Position numbers and translations under genes: made by a program. This document shows positions 8,927 to 17,270 of a stretch of 64,000 nucleotides of DNA, piece by piece. Source of the DNA: Nitrospirillum viridazoti CBAmc. Lineage in GTDB: Bacteria; Pseudomonadota; Alphaproteobacteria; Azospirillales; Azospirillaceae. Every line of letters starts with the position of its first letter. Positions within the stretch are counted from its first letter, which is position 1. The stretch is taken from NCBI RefSeq assembly GCF_000730165.1, contig NZ_CP022111.1, positions 744,001 to 808,000 of the forward strand. The letters run 5' to 3'. The notes below the pieces were generated by a model. It searched no databases, was not told the origin of the DNA, and saw only the letters and a program-made list of their open reading frames with translations.

Positions 8927-11380
8927 ATGCGCATTCTCGTCAAGTTGTTGGTCGTGTTGTTGATTCTGGCGGGCGCTGGCTGCGTCGGCCTCTACCTGGG
9001 CTATCGCCATTACGCGGCCGACCTACCGGATTATCACCAGCTGGTGGACTACCAGCCGCCCACCGCCACACGGGTTCAGGCCGGCGACGGCCGGCTGATC
9101 GCCGAGTTCGCGGCGGAGCGGCGGGTGTTCGTGCCCATCAGCCTGATCCCGAAGCGCGTGCGCCAGGCCTTCGTCTCGGCCGAGGACCAGAACTTCTACC
9201 AGCATGGCGGCGTGGATTGGCTGGCCATCGCCCGCGCCATGGCCACCAACGTGGAACGGGTGGGGCAGGACCGGCGGCCCATCGGCGCCAGCACCATCAC
9301 CCAGCAAGTGACGCGCCTGTTCCTGCTGAACAACGAGGTCAGTTACGTCCGCAAGATCAAGGAGGCTATCCTCTCCTACCGGATCGAGGACGCGCTCTCC
9401 AAGGACCGCATCCTTGAGCTGTACCTGAACGAAATTTTCCTGGGCAACCGCTCCTTCGGCGTGGCCGCCGCGGCGCTGAACTACTTCAATAAGTCGCTGG
9501 ATGAGCTGACGGTGGATGAGGCGGCGTTCCTGGCCAGCCTGCCCAAGGCGCCGGACCGCTATTACCGCGACCGCTTCCATGACGCCGCCATCGCCCGCCG
9601 CAACTACGTGCTGGGCCGCATGGCGGAGGATGGCTACATCACCGCCGCCGAGGCCAAGGAGGCCCAGGCCCGGCCGCTGACCTTCCGCGACCGCCATTCC
9701 GAGGGCCAGGTCGACGCCGATTACTTCGTGGAGGAGGTGCGGCGCGAGCTGCTGTCCGTTTACGGCGAGTCCAAGCTGTATGAGGGCGGCCTGTCCATCC
9801 GCACCACCCTGGATCCCAAGCTGCAGCAGGCGGCGGTGGAGGCCCTGCGCCATGGGCTGGAGGCGTTCGACCGCCGCAAGGGGTGGCGCGGCCCGGTGGC
9901 CCACCTGGATGGCCCGGCCAACTGGCAGGACCAGCTGGCCAAGGCGACCCTGCCGGCCGGCGGTGAACGCTGGCAGTTGGCCGTGGTGCTGAAGGCCGAT
10001 GGCGAAGAGGCCGCCATCGGCCTGAAGGACGGCAGCCAGGGCAAGCTGCTGCCGGCCGACGTGCGCTGGGCCAAGCGCGCCAACGCGCTGACGCCCGGCG
10101 ACCTGATCATGGTCGATGCCGCGATGTCGGAGGCCAAGCCGGCCTCGAAGGGCCAGAAGGCGGAAGACGCGAAGCCCATTCCTGGTGTCTACGCCCTGCG
10201 CCAGGTTCCCGAGCTGCAAGGGGCGGTCGTGGCCATGGACCCGCGCACCGGCCGCGTCCTGGCCATGAGCGGCGGCTTCAGCGCCCGCATCAGCGCCTTC
10301 AACCGCGCCACACAGGCCAACCGCCAGCCCGGTTCCGCCTTCAAGCCCTTCGTCTACCTGGCGGCGCTGGACCGGGGTTTCACCCCCTCCAGCCTGGTGC
10401 TGGATGCGCCCTTCTCGCTGGAGCAGGGGGCGGGGCAGGAGAAGTGGCGGCCCAGCAATTACACCGACCAGTTCTACGGCCCCACGCCGCTGCGCGTGGG
10501 CATCGAGAAGTCGCGCAACGTCATGACCGTGCGCCTGGCGCAGAACATCGGCATGCCGGCGGTGGTGAATGAGGCCAAGCTGTTCGGCATCAGCGACCAC
10601 CTGGCGCCGGAACTGTCCATGGCCCTGGGCGCCGGGGAAACCACGGTGCTGAAGCTGACCACCGCCTACGCCATGCTGGACAACGGCGGCAAGCGCATCA
10701 CCCCCACCTTCGTCGACCGGGTGCAGGACGCCAGCGGCAAGACCATCTACCGCCACGACCAGCGCGCCTGCGAAGGCTGCCAGCTGACGCCGGGCTCCGT
10801 GGCGCCTGTCGCTGACGTGGGCGCGGTGCCGGACGTGCCCGACACGCGCGAGCAGATCGAGGATCCCCGCACCGTCTACCAGATCGTCAACATCCTGCAG
10901 GGCGTGGTCGACCGCGGCACGGCGGCGGCGCTGCGGGTGCTGGGCAAGACTTTGGCGGGCAAGACCGGTACCACCAACGACAGCCAGGACGCCTGGTTCG
11001 TCGGCTTCTCCCCCGACCTGGTGTTCGGTGTCTTCACCGGCTACGACCAGCCGCGCTCCCTGGGCGATCACGAGACGGGCGCCTCGGTGGCCGTGCCCAT
11101 CTTCAAGGAGTTCATGGAGACGGCGCTGGCCGACAAGCCCTCGCTGCCCTTCCGCGTGCCGCCCGGCGTGCGCCTGGTGCGCGTGAACCCCGAAACCGGC
11201 CGCCTGGCCGAGCCCGGGGACCGCAAGGCCATCTGGGAAGCCTTCATTCCCGGCACCGAGCCCAAGGGCGGCGAAGGCGTGCTGGACGGTGGCGATGGTG
11301 GCAGCGTCTGGGTGCAGGCCACCCCGGCGGCGCAGCAGCAGAGCACGCAGATGGGGACGGGAACGGGGACTGTTTATTGA
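8927..11380 (+). CDS. mrcA: Penicillin-binding protein 1A (bifunctional transglycosylase/transpeptidase)
   Basis: 817 residues from ATG 8927; a GTG 15 nt upstream is also in frame, but the ATG directly precedes the membrane anchor MRILVKLLVVLLIL. The GT51 domain carries the catalytic Glu (about residue 86) in AEDQNFYQHGG and polymerises lipid II into glycan chains. The transpeptidase domain has the nucleophile Ser470 in GSAFKP with Lys473, the second motif SRN (about 529) and KTGTT (about 679), and cross-links stem peptides. It is anchored in the inner membrane with both domains in the periplasm. Length is normal for PBP1A. The gene lies 146 nt downstream of the amidase gene. Confidence 0.96.
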   Translation: MRILVKLLVVLLILAGAGCVGLYLGYRHYAADLPDYHQLVDYQPPTATRVQAGDGRLIAEFAAERRVFVPISLIPKRVRQAFVSAEDQNFYQHGGVDWLAIARAMATNVERVGQDRRPIGASTITQQVTRLFLLNNEVSYVRKIKEAILSYRIEDALSKDRILELYLNEIFLGNRSFGVAAAALNYFNKSLDELTVDEAAFLASLPKAPDRYYRDRFHDAAIARRNYVLGRMAEDGYITAAEAKEAQARPLTFRDRHSEGQVDADYFVEEVRRELLSVYGESKLYEGGLSIRTTLDPKLQQAAVEALRHGLEAFDRRKGWRGPVAHLDGPANWQDQLAKATLPAGGERWQLAVVLKADGEEAAIGLKDGSQGKLLPADVRWAKRANALTPGDLIMVDAAMSEAKPASKGQKAEDAKPIPGVYALRQVPELQGAVVAMDPRTGRVLAMSGGFSARISAFNRATQANRQPGSAFKPFVYLAALDRGFTPSSLVLDAPFSLEQGAGQEKWRPSNYTDQFYGPTPLRVGIEKSRNVMTVRLAQNIGMPAVVNEAKLFGISDHLAPELSMALGAGETTVLKLTTAYAMLDNGGKRITPTFVDRVQDASGKTIYRHDQRACEGCQLTPGSVAPVADVGAVPDVPDTREQIEDPRTVYQIVNILQGVVDRGTAAALRVLGKTLAGKTGTTNDSQDAWFVGFSPDLVFGVFTGYDQPRSLGDHETGASVAVPIFKEFMETALADKPSLPFRVPPGVRLVRVNPETGRLAEPGDRKAIWEAFIPGTEPKGGEGVLDGGDGGSVWVQATPAAQQQSTQMGTGTGTVY

Positions 11381-11401
11381 GTATACCTCAGGTGTAAGCA
11401 A

Positions 11402-11431
11402 ACGGGCCGCCTCAGCGATGGGGCGGCCCGT
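11402..11431. terminator. Terminator between convergent mrcA and SDR genes
   Basis: Perfect 10-bp stem ACGGGCCGCC (11402-11411) with GGCGGCCCGT (11422-11431). T-rich stretches follow on both strands (TTCCGTTT to the right, TTTGCTTA on the minus strand), so it may work in both directions between the two stop codons. Confidence 0.7.
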
Positions 11432-11449
11432 TCCGTTTCGTGCGCTGGC

Positions 11450-12256
11450 TTATGCGGCCGGCTTCAGGCGGGCGGCGGCGCTGGAGTGGGACAGGTTGGG
11501 CTTCAGCTTCTGCCGGGCGTCCTCATAGGCCTGCCAGTCGGCCTGGTTGGGCAGGGCGGGGATGGTGATCAACTCGCCCTGGTCCAGGCCGACCAGGGAG
11601 GCGTCGACCATCTCTTCCGCCGACATCACCCATTCCTGCGGGAGGTTGTCGGCCGGCACGCCGGCCACATCCCAGAACTCCGTCCGCGTGGCCCCGGGCA
11701 GCACGGCCTGGACACGGAGCCCCTTGCCTGCCAGCTCATGATGCAGAGATTGAGTGAATGCCACGACGAAGGCCTTGGTGCCGCCGTAGGTGCCGTTCAT
11801 CAGCTCCGGCACGATGCCAACGACGGAGGCGATGTTGATGACCAGGCCGCCGCCCCTCGCCACCAGGCCGGGCACCGCCGCGTAGGTCAGGCGGGTCAGG
11901 GCGGTGACGTTCAGCTGGATCATCGCCTCCATGGCGTCCACGTTGCCCTCCAGCAGCGGGGCGGTCGCCCCCACGCCGGCATTATTGACCAGGGCAGTGA
12001 TGCTGCGGTCTTCCCGCAGGCGGGCTTCGACGGCGCGCAGGTCGGCCGGTTTGGTTAGGTCGGCCGCCAGCACCTCCACTTTGCGCCCGGTCTCGGCCGC
12101 CAGGCGCTGGGCGTGGCTCTCCAGCCGGGCGGCGTTGCGCGCCACCAGGATGAGGTCATAGCCGCGGCGGGCCAAGCGGTCGGCGTAGATGGCGCCGATG
12201 CCGGAGGAGGCACCGGTGACGACAGCGGTGCCCTTGGAGGAAGAAGTGGTGCTCAT
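11450..12256 (-). CDS. Short-chain dehydrogenase/reductase (classical SDR)
   Basis: 268 residues with the NAD(P)-binding motif TGASSGIG near the N-terminus, the NNAG motif, the SVVG segment carrying the catalytic Ser region, and the active-site pair in YGGTK. Such enzymes reduce carbonyls or oxidise alcohols; substrate cannot be told from sequence. It is transcribed divergently from a GlxA-type regulator whose start is 132 nt away, a pairing seen in many proteobacteria, so that regulator probably controls it. Confidence 0.9.
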   Translation of the reverse strand: MSTTSSSKGTAVVTGASSGIGAIYADRLARRGYDLILVARNAARLESHAQRLAAETGRKVEVLAADLTKPADLRAVEARLREDRSITALVNNAGVGATAPLLEGNVDAMEAMIQLNVTALTRLTYAAVPGLVARGGGLVINIASVVGIVPELMNGTYGGTKAFVVAFTQSLHHELAGKGLRVQAVLPGATRTEFWDVAGVPADNLPQEWVMSAEEMVDASLVGLDQGELITIPALPNQADWQAYEDARQKLKPNLSHSSAAARLKPAA

Positions 12257-12354
12257 GATCCGGTTTCCCTTGAGGCCGGCGGGATGCCGGCGTTGACAAG
12301 GGAAGAATACGAGCGCACGGTCATGACCTGAATGTCATTGATGCCACCTTTTAG

Positions 12355-12365
12355 GACATCATGTC
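12355..12365. promoter_or_regulatory. Palindrome in the SDR/glxA divergent promoter region
   Basis: GACAT-C-ATGTC is a perfect 5-1-5 dyad. A looser dyad ATGAC/GTCAT lies at 12323-12338. Both fall between divergent SDR and regulator genes, the expected location of an operator for the AraC-type regulator. Confidence 0.35.
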
Positions 12366-12388
12366 TGTCAGGGGTGTTGGAGGTCGCC

Positions 12389-13327
12389 ATGCGGCGCGTT
12401 GGTCTCGTCGTCTTCCCCGGTTTCCAGATTCTGGACCTGGTAGTGGTCACGGTGTTCGAGGTGGCGAACGTCATCGCCGGGCGCGCCATCTATGACGTGC
12501 ACCTGGTGTCGGAGACGGGCGGCCTGGTTGTCAGCTCCGCTGGGGTGGCCGTGGACAGCCGTGCCCCGGACGAGCTGGCCTATGATACGCTGATGGTGGC
12601 CGGGCAGATGGAGATCACGCCGACGTCGCCTGGGCTGGTGGACCTGGTCCGGGACGCTGCTCGTGTTTCCCGCCGCACGGCCAGTGTTTGCACCGGCGCC
12701 TTTATCCTGGCCGAGGCCGGCTTGTTGGAGGGCCGGCGGGCCACCACCCACTGGGTCTATGCTCGCACGCTGCAGCGGGATTTTCCGGCTGTGCGTATGG
12801 ATGAGGACTGCATCTTCATCCAGGACGGACCCATCTGGACCTCCGCCGGCATGACCGCCGCCATCGATCTGTCGCTGGCCCTGGTAGAGGCTGACCTGGG
12901 TGTAGATATATCGCGGGCCGTGGCGCGCAAGATGGTGGTCTATCACCGCCGTCCGGGCGGACAGTCCCAGTTCTCCGCCCTGCTGGAACTGGAGCCCCGG
13001 TCGGACCGCATCCAGAAGGCGCTGCGCTACGCCCGCGAAAACCTGACGGCGGATCTGTCGGTGGAAAAACTGGCGGAGGTGGCGAACCTCAGCCCCCGGC
13101 AGTTCAGCCGCGCCTTCCATGCCGAAACCGGCCAGTCGCCGGCCAAGGCGGTGGAGAATTTGCGCTTGGAGGCCGCGCGCGTGCTGATGGAGGAGGGGCG
13201 CCATCCCATCGAGATCATCGTGCGCGAGACCGGCTTCGGCGATCGTGAGCGCATGCGCCGGGCCTTCCTGCGCGCCTTCGGCCAGCCGCCCCAGGCCTTC
13301 CAGCGGGCCGCGCGGCTCAGCGCCTGA
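12389..13327 (+). CDS. GlxA-family transcriptional regulator (DJ-1/PfpI domain + AraC HTH)
   Basis: 313 residues. The N-terminal half (about 1-170) is a class I glutamine amidotransferase-like DJ-1/PfpI domain, including TASVCTGAFILAEAG around the nucleophile-elbow Cys; the C-terminal half (about 215-310) is an AraC double helix-turn-helix with LSPRQFSRAFHAETGQSP and FGDRERMRRAF. The chosen ATG is preceded by GGAGGT (12379-12384); an upstream ATG at 12332 would add 19 residues with no similarity. It probably regulates the divergent SDR gene; the inducer is unknown. Confidence 0.92.
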   Translation: MRRVGLVVFPGFQILDLVVVTVFEVANVIAGRAIYDVHLVSETGGLVVSSAGVAVDSRAPDELAYDTLMVAGQMEITPTSPGLVDLVRDAARVSRRTASVCTGAFILAEAGLLEGRRATTHWVYARTLQRDFPAVRMDEDCIFIQDGPIWTSAGMTAAIDLSLALVEADLGVDISRAVARKMVVYHRRPGGQSQFSALLELEPRSDRIQKALRYARENLTADLSVEKLAEVANLSPRQFSRAFHAETGQSPAKAVENLRLEAARVLMEEGRHPIEIIVRETGFGDRERMRRAFLRAFGQPPQAFQRAARLSA

Positions 13328-13345
13328 TTAAAAAGTATTTTAATC
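13326..13345. repeat. AT-rich perfect inverted repeat after glxA
   Basis: GATTAAAA (13326-13333), 4-nt loop, TTTTAATC (13338-13345), overlapping the glxA stop codon. It could end glxA transcription or act as an operator for the outer-membrane protein gene that starts 65 nt downstream. Confidence 0.45.
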
Positions 13346-13409
13346 GGCCATCGGCTGGGGGCGATGTATACGGGAAAATATAACGAAAATCCCGAAGGAA
13401 GTTCTCGTC

Positions 13410-14291
13410 ATGATCCGTCCCACTGCCGTTGGTGCTGTGGTGTCAAGTTTGCTTGTCTTAAGCGCGCCGGCTGGCTCGGCGCATGCAGCAAGCACCGATG
13501 CCATCAGCGATTACTTCAACAATTGGTACGCCCGCGTGGATCAGGCCCAGTCGACTCAGCCCAGCTGGGTGACACCCCTGGTTACGGTGACCCCGCGGCT
13601 GGAGCAGGAATTCCGCTTCGACCAGACCAACCAGTACCAGGGCACCGGCGCCATGGTTCGCAACTATGGCGGCGGCAAAGGCCTGGAACTGATCCCTACC
13701 GCCACTACCGAGGTGGTGCTGAACATCCCCCCATATCAGGTGCGCAGCAACGTCAAGCCAGTACAGGGCTTCGGGGATGACCCCGTGCTGCTGGTGAAGC
13801 AGCGCCTGCTGTCCGCCAATGCGGAGCAAGGCGACTACATCGTCACGGCCTTTCTGGGCTTCCAGGCGCCCACCGGCATCAAGGCCTTCACCAACGACGC
13901 CTGGCTGGTGACGCCGACGCTGGCCGCCGGCAAGGGCTTCGGCCGCTTCGACGTGCAGGGCACCGTGGGCGTGGCCATCCCCATGGCGCATGAGAACACC
14001 ATCGGCACGGCGGTGGCCACCAACGTCACCTTTCAGTACCACCTGGACGACTATTTCTGGCCGGAGCTGGAGGTGAACGACACCTATTGGTCCGGCGGTT
14101 TGCGCGACGGCAAGAACCAGGTGCTGCTGACCCCCGGTATCATCTTCGGCCGCTTCCCGCTGGGCGGCCATTCCAAAGCCAACTTCGGCTTCGGTTACCA
14201 GTTCGCCGTTTCGCCCAGCCTGCAGCGGGAGCCGGCGCTGACCCCGACCCTGGACCACGCCTGGGTCTTCACCGGCCGCATCTCGTTCTAG
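13410..14291 (+). CDS. Exported outer-membrane beta-barrel protein, function unknown
   Basis: 293 residues with a signal peptide cleaved after SAHA (about residue 27). The mature part alternates polar and hydrophobic residues (for example GYQFAVSPSL, DVQGTVGVAI) and ends in ...GRISF, the terminal aromatic residue used by the BAM machinery, so I read it as an outer-membrane barrel resembling the MetA-pathway phenol-degradation/transporter-like family. RBS AAGGAAG precedes the ATG. It stands alone between a regulator and a MarR gene on the other strand; the substrate is unknown. Confidence 0.65.
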   Translation: MIRPTAVGAVVSSLLVLSAPAGSAHAASTDAISDYFNNWYARVDQAQSTQPSWVTPLVTVTPRLEQEFRFDQTNQYQGTGAMVRNYGGGKGLELIPTATTEVVLNIPPYQVRSNVKPVQGFGDDPVLLVKQRLLSANAEQGDYIVTAFLGFQAPTGIKAFTNDAWLVTPTLAAGKGFGRFDVQGTVGVAIPMAHENTIGTAVATNVTFQYHLDDYFWPELEVNDTYWSGGLRDGKNQVLLTPGIIFGRFPLGGHSKANFGFGYQFAVSPSLQREPALTPTLDHAWVFTGRISF

Positions 14292-14300
14292 GAAGGCCGG

Positions 14301-14738
14301 TCAGGTTGGGATGCTCAGGCTGCCCAGTGTTTGGCGCAGGGCGGCCGCCTCGTCCCCGCCATTGGCCGCCTCGAATTCCCGCTGGGCTTCCCGCCACAGG
14401 GGGGTGCCGGCGCGCAGGGCCTCGCGGCCTTTGTCGGTCAGGGTAATCTCATGGCTGCGCCGGTCGGTGGGGCAGGGGGTGGTCTGGATCAGACCCTCCC
14501 GCTCCAGCGGGCGCAAATTCTTGCCGGTGGTGGTGCGGTCCAGATCCAGGCGCGCCGCCATCTCGTTCACCGACAGCGTGCCGGCCTCGTACACCATGGC
14601 CAGCATCGAGAACTGCGTTATGCGCAGACCGGTGGGCGCCAGCTTGGCGTCATAGAAATTGGTCATCCGCCGGGCCGCCCGTCGTAGGGCACCGCAGTTG
14701 CAATGGGCGACGCCGTCGCGCTGCTGGTCGAAACTCAT
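14301..14738 (-). CDS. MarR-family transcriptional regulator
   Basis: 145 residues with the MarR winged helix: SVNEMAARLDLDRTTTGKNLRPLEREGLI (recognition helix) followed by the wing DRRSHEITLTDKG. A CxC pair (HCNCG, near residue 13) at the N-terminus could sense redox or metal, an inference only. The start at 14738 is set by AAGGAGAGCGG just before it. Divergent from a MATE exporter, with a long dyad between, so it is probably the local repressor of that exporter. Confidence 0.9.
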   Translation of the reverse strand: MSFDQQRDGVAHCNCGALRRAARRMTNFYDAKLAPTGLRITQFSMLAMVYEAGTLSVNEMAARLDLDRTTTGKNLRPLEREGLIQTTPCPTDRRSHEITLTDKGREALRAGTPLWREAQREFEAANGGDEAAALRQTLGSLSIPT

Positions 14739-14788
14739 TCCGCTCTCCTTACGCCGCTGTTCTATCAGGCGCTGGCGCATCGCGCCAG

Positions 14789-14828
14789 ATAGGAGTATAT
14801 GCCTGCATATAAGAGCATATCCTCCTAT
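14789..14828. promoter_or_regulatory. Candidate MarR operator between marR and MATE genes
   Basis: A 14-bp imperfect inverted repeat (14789-14802 with 14815-14828, 13 of 14 pairs match) nests a perfect ATATGC-CT-GCATAT dyad (14797-14810). GCATAT occurs again at 14815. Nested, AT-rich dyads between divergent marR and transporter genes are typical MarR binding sites. Confidence 0.65.
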
Positions 14829-14852
14829 TCCATCCAGATGGGGACGAGAATC

Positions 14853-16277
14853 ATGACCACCGACATCGGCACGACGCCGGCGGAAACCTTATCCGAGGCC
14901 GGGGAAGGCGCCCGGGTGGAGGCCAAGCCGGTGCCGCCCGCCCGCCACGCCCTGCTGCACGGGGCCATCGTGCCCACCATGCTGCGCCTGGCCCTGCCCA
15001 CTATCGTGGTGCTGGTTATCCAGACGGCCGTCGGCGTGGCGGAGACGTATTACGTCAGCGCGCTGGGCACGGACGCCCTGGTGGGGGCGGCCCTGGTGCT
15101 GCCGGTATCCATGCTGATGACCATGGTGGCGGCCGGCGGCATCGGCGGCGGCGTGGCGGCGGCCGTATCGCGCGCCATGGGGGCGGGGCGGGTGCGCGAC
15201 GCCAACGCCCTGGTATTCCACGCCTTGGTCCTGGCCGCCGCCTTCGGCCTAGTCTTTACCCTGGCGCTGCGGCTGGGCGGGCCGGCGCTGTACCGGTTGC
15301 TGGGCGGCACTGGCGGGGCGCTGGACGCGGCGTTGTCCTATTCCGGCTGGCTGTTCGCCGGCGCCGTGCCGGTGTGGATCATCAACCTCATGTCGGCCGT
15401 GCTGCGCGGCATCGGCAATGTGCGGGTGCCGGCGCTGGTCACCCTGGTGGGGGCGGCGGTCATGATCCCGCTGTCGCCCTTCCTGATCTTTGGCATCGGC
15501 CCCATCCACGGTTTCGGTGTCGCCGGCGCCGGTATGGCGGTCAGCGGCTATTACACCGTGGCGGCGGGCGTGCTGCTGGCCTATATGGTGCGCGGCCGGT
15601 CGGGCCTGGTCCTGCGCCGCGTCCCGCTGGAGGGGCGCTTGTTCCGCGACATCCTGGGCGTGGGCATCGTCTCGGCCCTCAGCGCCCTGCAGCTGAACCT
15701 GATCACTCTTCTGGTGACGGGTGCCGTCGGCCGTTTCGGGACGGAGGCGCTGGCCGGCTTCGGCATGGGCTCCCGCCTTGACTATCTGCTGATCCCCCTG
15801 CTGTTTGGCCTGGGCACGGCGGTTCTGACCTTGGTGGGCACAGCCATGGGGGCGGGCAACCAGGCCCGTGCGCGCCGCGCCGCCTGGATCGGCGCCCTGA
15901 TGGGGGCCGCGGTGACGGAGGCGATCGGCCTGGCTGTGGCGCTGTGGCCGTCCGCCTGGGTCGATCTGTTCAGCCATGACCCCGCTGTGTTGGCCCATGG
16001 CGCCCATTACCTGCGCACGGTAGGGCCGGTCTATGGCGCCGTGGGCCTGACCTTCATCCTGGGCTTTGCCTCCCAGGGCGGCGGTCGGCCTCTGTGGGCC
16101 TTCCTGGCCGGCACCTTGCGCCTGATTGTCGCGGCAGGGCTGGGCTGGCTGGCAGTGGGGCTGGGCGCCGGCCTCGACATTTTGTTCAGCCTGGTGGCTG
16201 CGGCCTCCCTGGCCTCCGCCGCGCTGTGTGTTGCCGCCACCCTCAGCGGCGCCATCTGGCGGCCGGGGCGGGAGTGA
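14853..16277 (+). CDS. MATE-family multidrug efflux transporter
   Basis: 474 residues with about 12 hydrophobic helices in two pseudo-repeats, e.g. ALPTIVVLVIQTAVGVAETYY in helix 1 and GMGSRLDYLLIPLLFGLGTA in the second half, matching the MATE fold (Na+ or H+ driven drug efflux in the inner membrane). The ATG at 14853 follows GGGGACGAG; earlier in-frame ATGs lie inside the operator dyad. Divergent MarR regulator next door. Confidence 0.92.
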   Translation: MTTDIGTTPAETLSEAGEGARVEAKPVPPARHALLHGAIVPTMLRLALPTIVVLVIQTAVGVAETYYVSALGTDALVGAALVLPVSMLMTMVAAGGIGGGVAAAVSRAMGAGRVRDANALVFHALVLAAAFGLVFTLALRLGGPALYRLLGGTGGALDAALSYSGWLFAGAVPVWIINLMSAVLRGIGNVRVPALVTLVGAAVMIPLSPFLIFGIGPIHGFGVAGAGMAVSGYYTVAAGVLLAYMVRGRSGLVLRRVPLEGRLFRDILGVGIVSALSALQLNLITLLVTGAVGRFGTEALAGFGMGSRLDYLLIPLLFGLGTAVLTLVGTAMGAGNQARARRAAWIGALMGAAVTEAIGLAVALWPSAWVDLFSHDPAVLAHGAHYLRTVGPVYGAVGLTFILGFASQGGGRPLWAFLAGTLRLIVAAGLGWLAVGLGAGLDILFSLVAAASLASAALCVAATLSGAIWRPGRE

Positions 16278-16425
16278 CTCCATAAGTTGTATTAACTGCA
16301 TATTGCAATCATTTAAGTTGACTCCGGGGCGGCCTCGGGCCAGAAAAGTTCGGCCAAGACAACGAAGCCGTGGCCTGACCACCCTGCCGCTCGGGAGGCG
16401 GCGCCCAGACGCTGGACCCGCTCCC

Positions 16426-16451
16426 CGGTCCGCAGGGACCGTGCTGTTTTT
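16426..16451 (+). terminator. Weak terminator after the MATE gene
   Basis: CGGTCC (16426-16431), loop GCAG, GGACCG (16436-16441), then GTGCTGTTTTT (T5 at 16447-16451). The short stem makes this a moderate candidate; it would separate the MATE gene from the peptide cluster. Confidence 0.45.
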
Positions 16452-16516
16452 GACCATTCCATGATGTCAGGTCCCCGCCCCCGGGCGGGGCGGCCGCACC
16501 CGCGCGCCATCCGCGA

Positions 16517-16550
16517 CCCTTCGAAAACAGTGGCCCTTTCAAAACAGTGG
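16517..16550 (+). repeat. 17-bp tandem duplication just before the first GDL peptide gene
   Basis: Two abutting 17-bp copies (16517-16533 and 16534-16550) match at 15 of 17 positions and share the core AAAACAGTGG. The second copy ends 8 nt before the ATG of the first peptide gene and its last bases run into the ribosome-binding GGGG. Confidence 0.7.
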
Positions 16551-16558
16551 GGAAAACG

Positions 16559-16741
16559 ATGACGATCATTCAGCCTTATGGCGTTGCCATCACCCAGGCC
16601 ATCGCGAGCGGCGACCTGGAGGAAATGAAGCGGGCCAAGGCCCTGGCCGAGGACCACGTCCAGCGTTACGGCGACATCCCGACGCTGCTGACGCACCTGA
16701 AGGCGGCCATCGCCAAGCTTGAGGCCGGCAAGACGCCCTGA
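16559..16741 (+). CDS. DUF1843-type small peptide 1 (Y-x(10)-GDL motif), putative radical SAM substrate
   Basis: 60 residues, mostly helical, without cysteine and without a signal peptide. It contains Tyr7 followed by exactly ten residues and GDL, then HVQRYGDIPTLLTHLK and a Lys/Ala-rich tail IAKLEAGKTP. It is one of three tandem paralogues directly upstream of a radical SAM/SPASM gene. I recognise the motif as that of the DUF1843 / Y_X(10)_GDL family, which occurs next to such enzymes; no product is known to me. ATG 16559 is preceded by GTGGGGAAAACG; a GTG at 16547 is possible but less likely. Confidence 0.8.
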   Translation: MTIIQPYGVAITQAIASGDLEEMKRAKALAEDHVQRYGDIPTLLTHLKAAIAKLEAGKTP

Positions 16742-16800
16742 TTCCGAAGCCCGGACAGGGCCTTTTCACGTCCACAACTACAACTTATAAGGGATATATC

Positions 16801-16980
16801 ATGAGTCACATCCCCCTTTATGCCGTCGCCGCCACCCAGGCCATCGCCAAGGGCGACCTGGCGCACCTGAAGAGCCTGCATGCCGAGGCTGAGAAGCACC
16901 TGCAGGAATACGGCGACGTCGCCACCGTGCTGCAGCTGCTGAAGGTTGAAATCGCCAAGGCCGAGGCCGCCAAGCCCTGA
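16801..16980 (+). CDS. DUF1843-type small peptide 2 (Y-x(10)-GDL motif)
   Basis: 59 residues, short enough to be missed by 60-residue cut-offs. Same ungapped layout as its neighbours: Tyr7-x(10)-GDL, then LQEYGDVATVLQLLK and VEIAKAEAAKP. It is the most diverged copy: it has YAVAA where the others have YGVAI, and lacks the PTLLTH stretch. RBS AAGGGA lies 7 nt before the ATG. The 59-nt spacer after peptide 1 is unusually AT-rich (ACAACTTATAAGGGATATATC region). Confidence 0.8.
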   Translation: MSHIPLYAVAATQAIAKGDLAHLKSLHAEAEKHLQEYGDVATVLQLLKVEIAKAEAAKP

Positions 16981-17009
16981 TCCCAAGCGCCAAACCCGGG
17001 AGGTAAACC

Positions 17010-17192
17010 ATGTCATCCGTTCACACTCTGTACGGCGTCGCTATCACCGATGCCATCGCCAAGGGCGACCTGGCGGAACTGAAGAAGCTGGCCGCCGAGG
17101 CCGAGGCGCATGTGCAGCAATACGGCGACGTCCCCACCCTGCTGACGCACCTGAAGCTGGAGATCGCCAAGGCCGAGGCGCGCAAGCCCTGA
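17010..17192 (+). CDS. DUF1843-type small peptide 3 (Y-x(10)-GDL motif)
   Basis: 60 residues with Tyr8-x(10)-GDL, then HVQQYGDVPTLLTHLK and EIAKAEARKP. Closest to peptide 1 in the middle (YGDxPTLLTHLK) and to peptide 2 at the C-terminus (EIAKAEAxKP), as if sampled from a common ancestor with exchange. It has the strongest ribosome site of the three (GGGAGGT, 6 nt before ATG). It is followed after 78 nt by the radical SAM gene. Confidence 0.8.
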   Translation: MSSVHTLYGVAITDAIAKGDLAELKKLAAEAEAHVQQYGDVPTLLTHLKLEIAKAEARKP

Positions 17193-17212
17193 GCCCGGTG
17201 CCGTCTTGAGGC

Positions 17213-17238
17213 CGGCCGGCGCTTACGGGTGCCGGCCG
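17213..17238 (+). terminator. Possible attenuator between peptide 3 and the radical SAM gene
   Basis: Perfect 8-bp GC stem CGGCCGGC (17213-17220) with GCCGGCCG (17231-17238), 10-nt loop, followed by CTTTCCC. The T-tract is poor, so read-through is expected. A partial terminator here would give more peptide than enzyme, the ratio usual in precursor/maturase operons. Confidence 0.4.
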
Positions 17239-17270
17239 CTTTCCCGCCCATCTCTCAAGGAACCCGCCCC

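Noticed and set aside
9023-11401. 792-codon minus-strand frame
   Set aside because: Antisense to mrcA; no start signal and no recognisable product.
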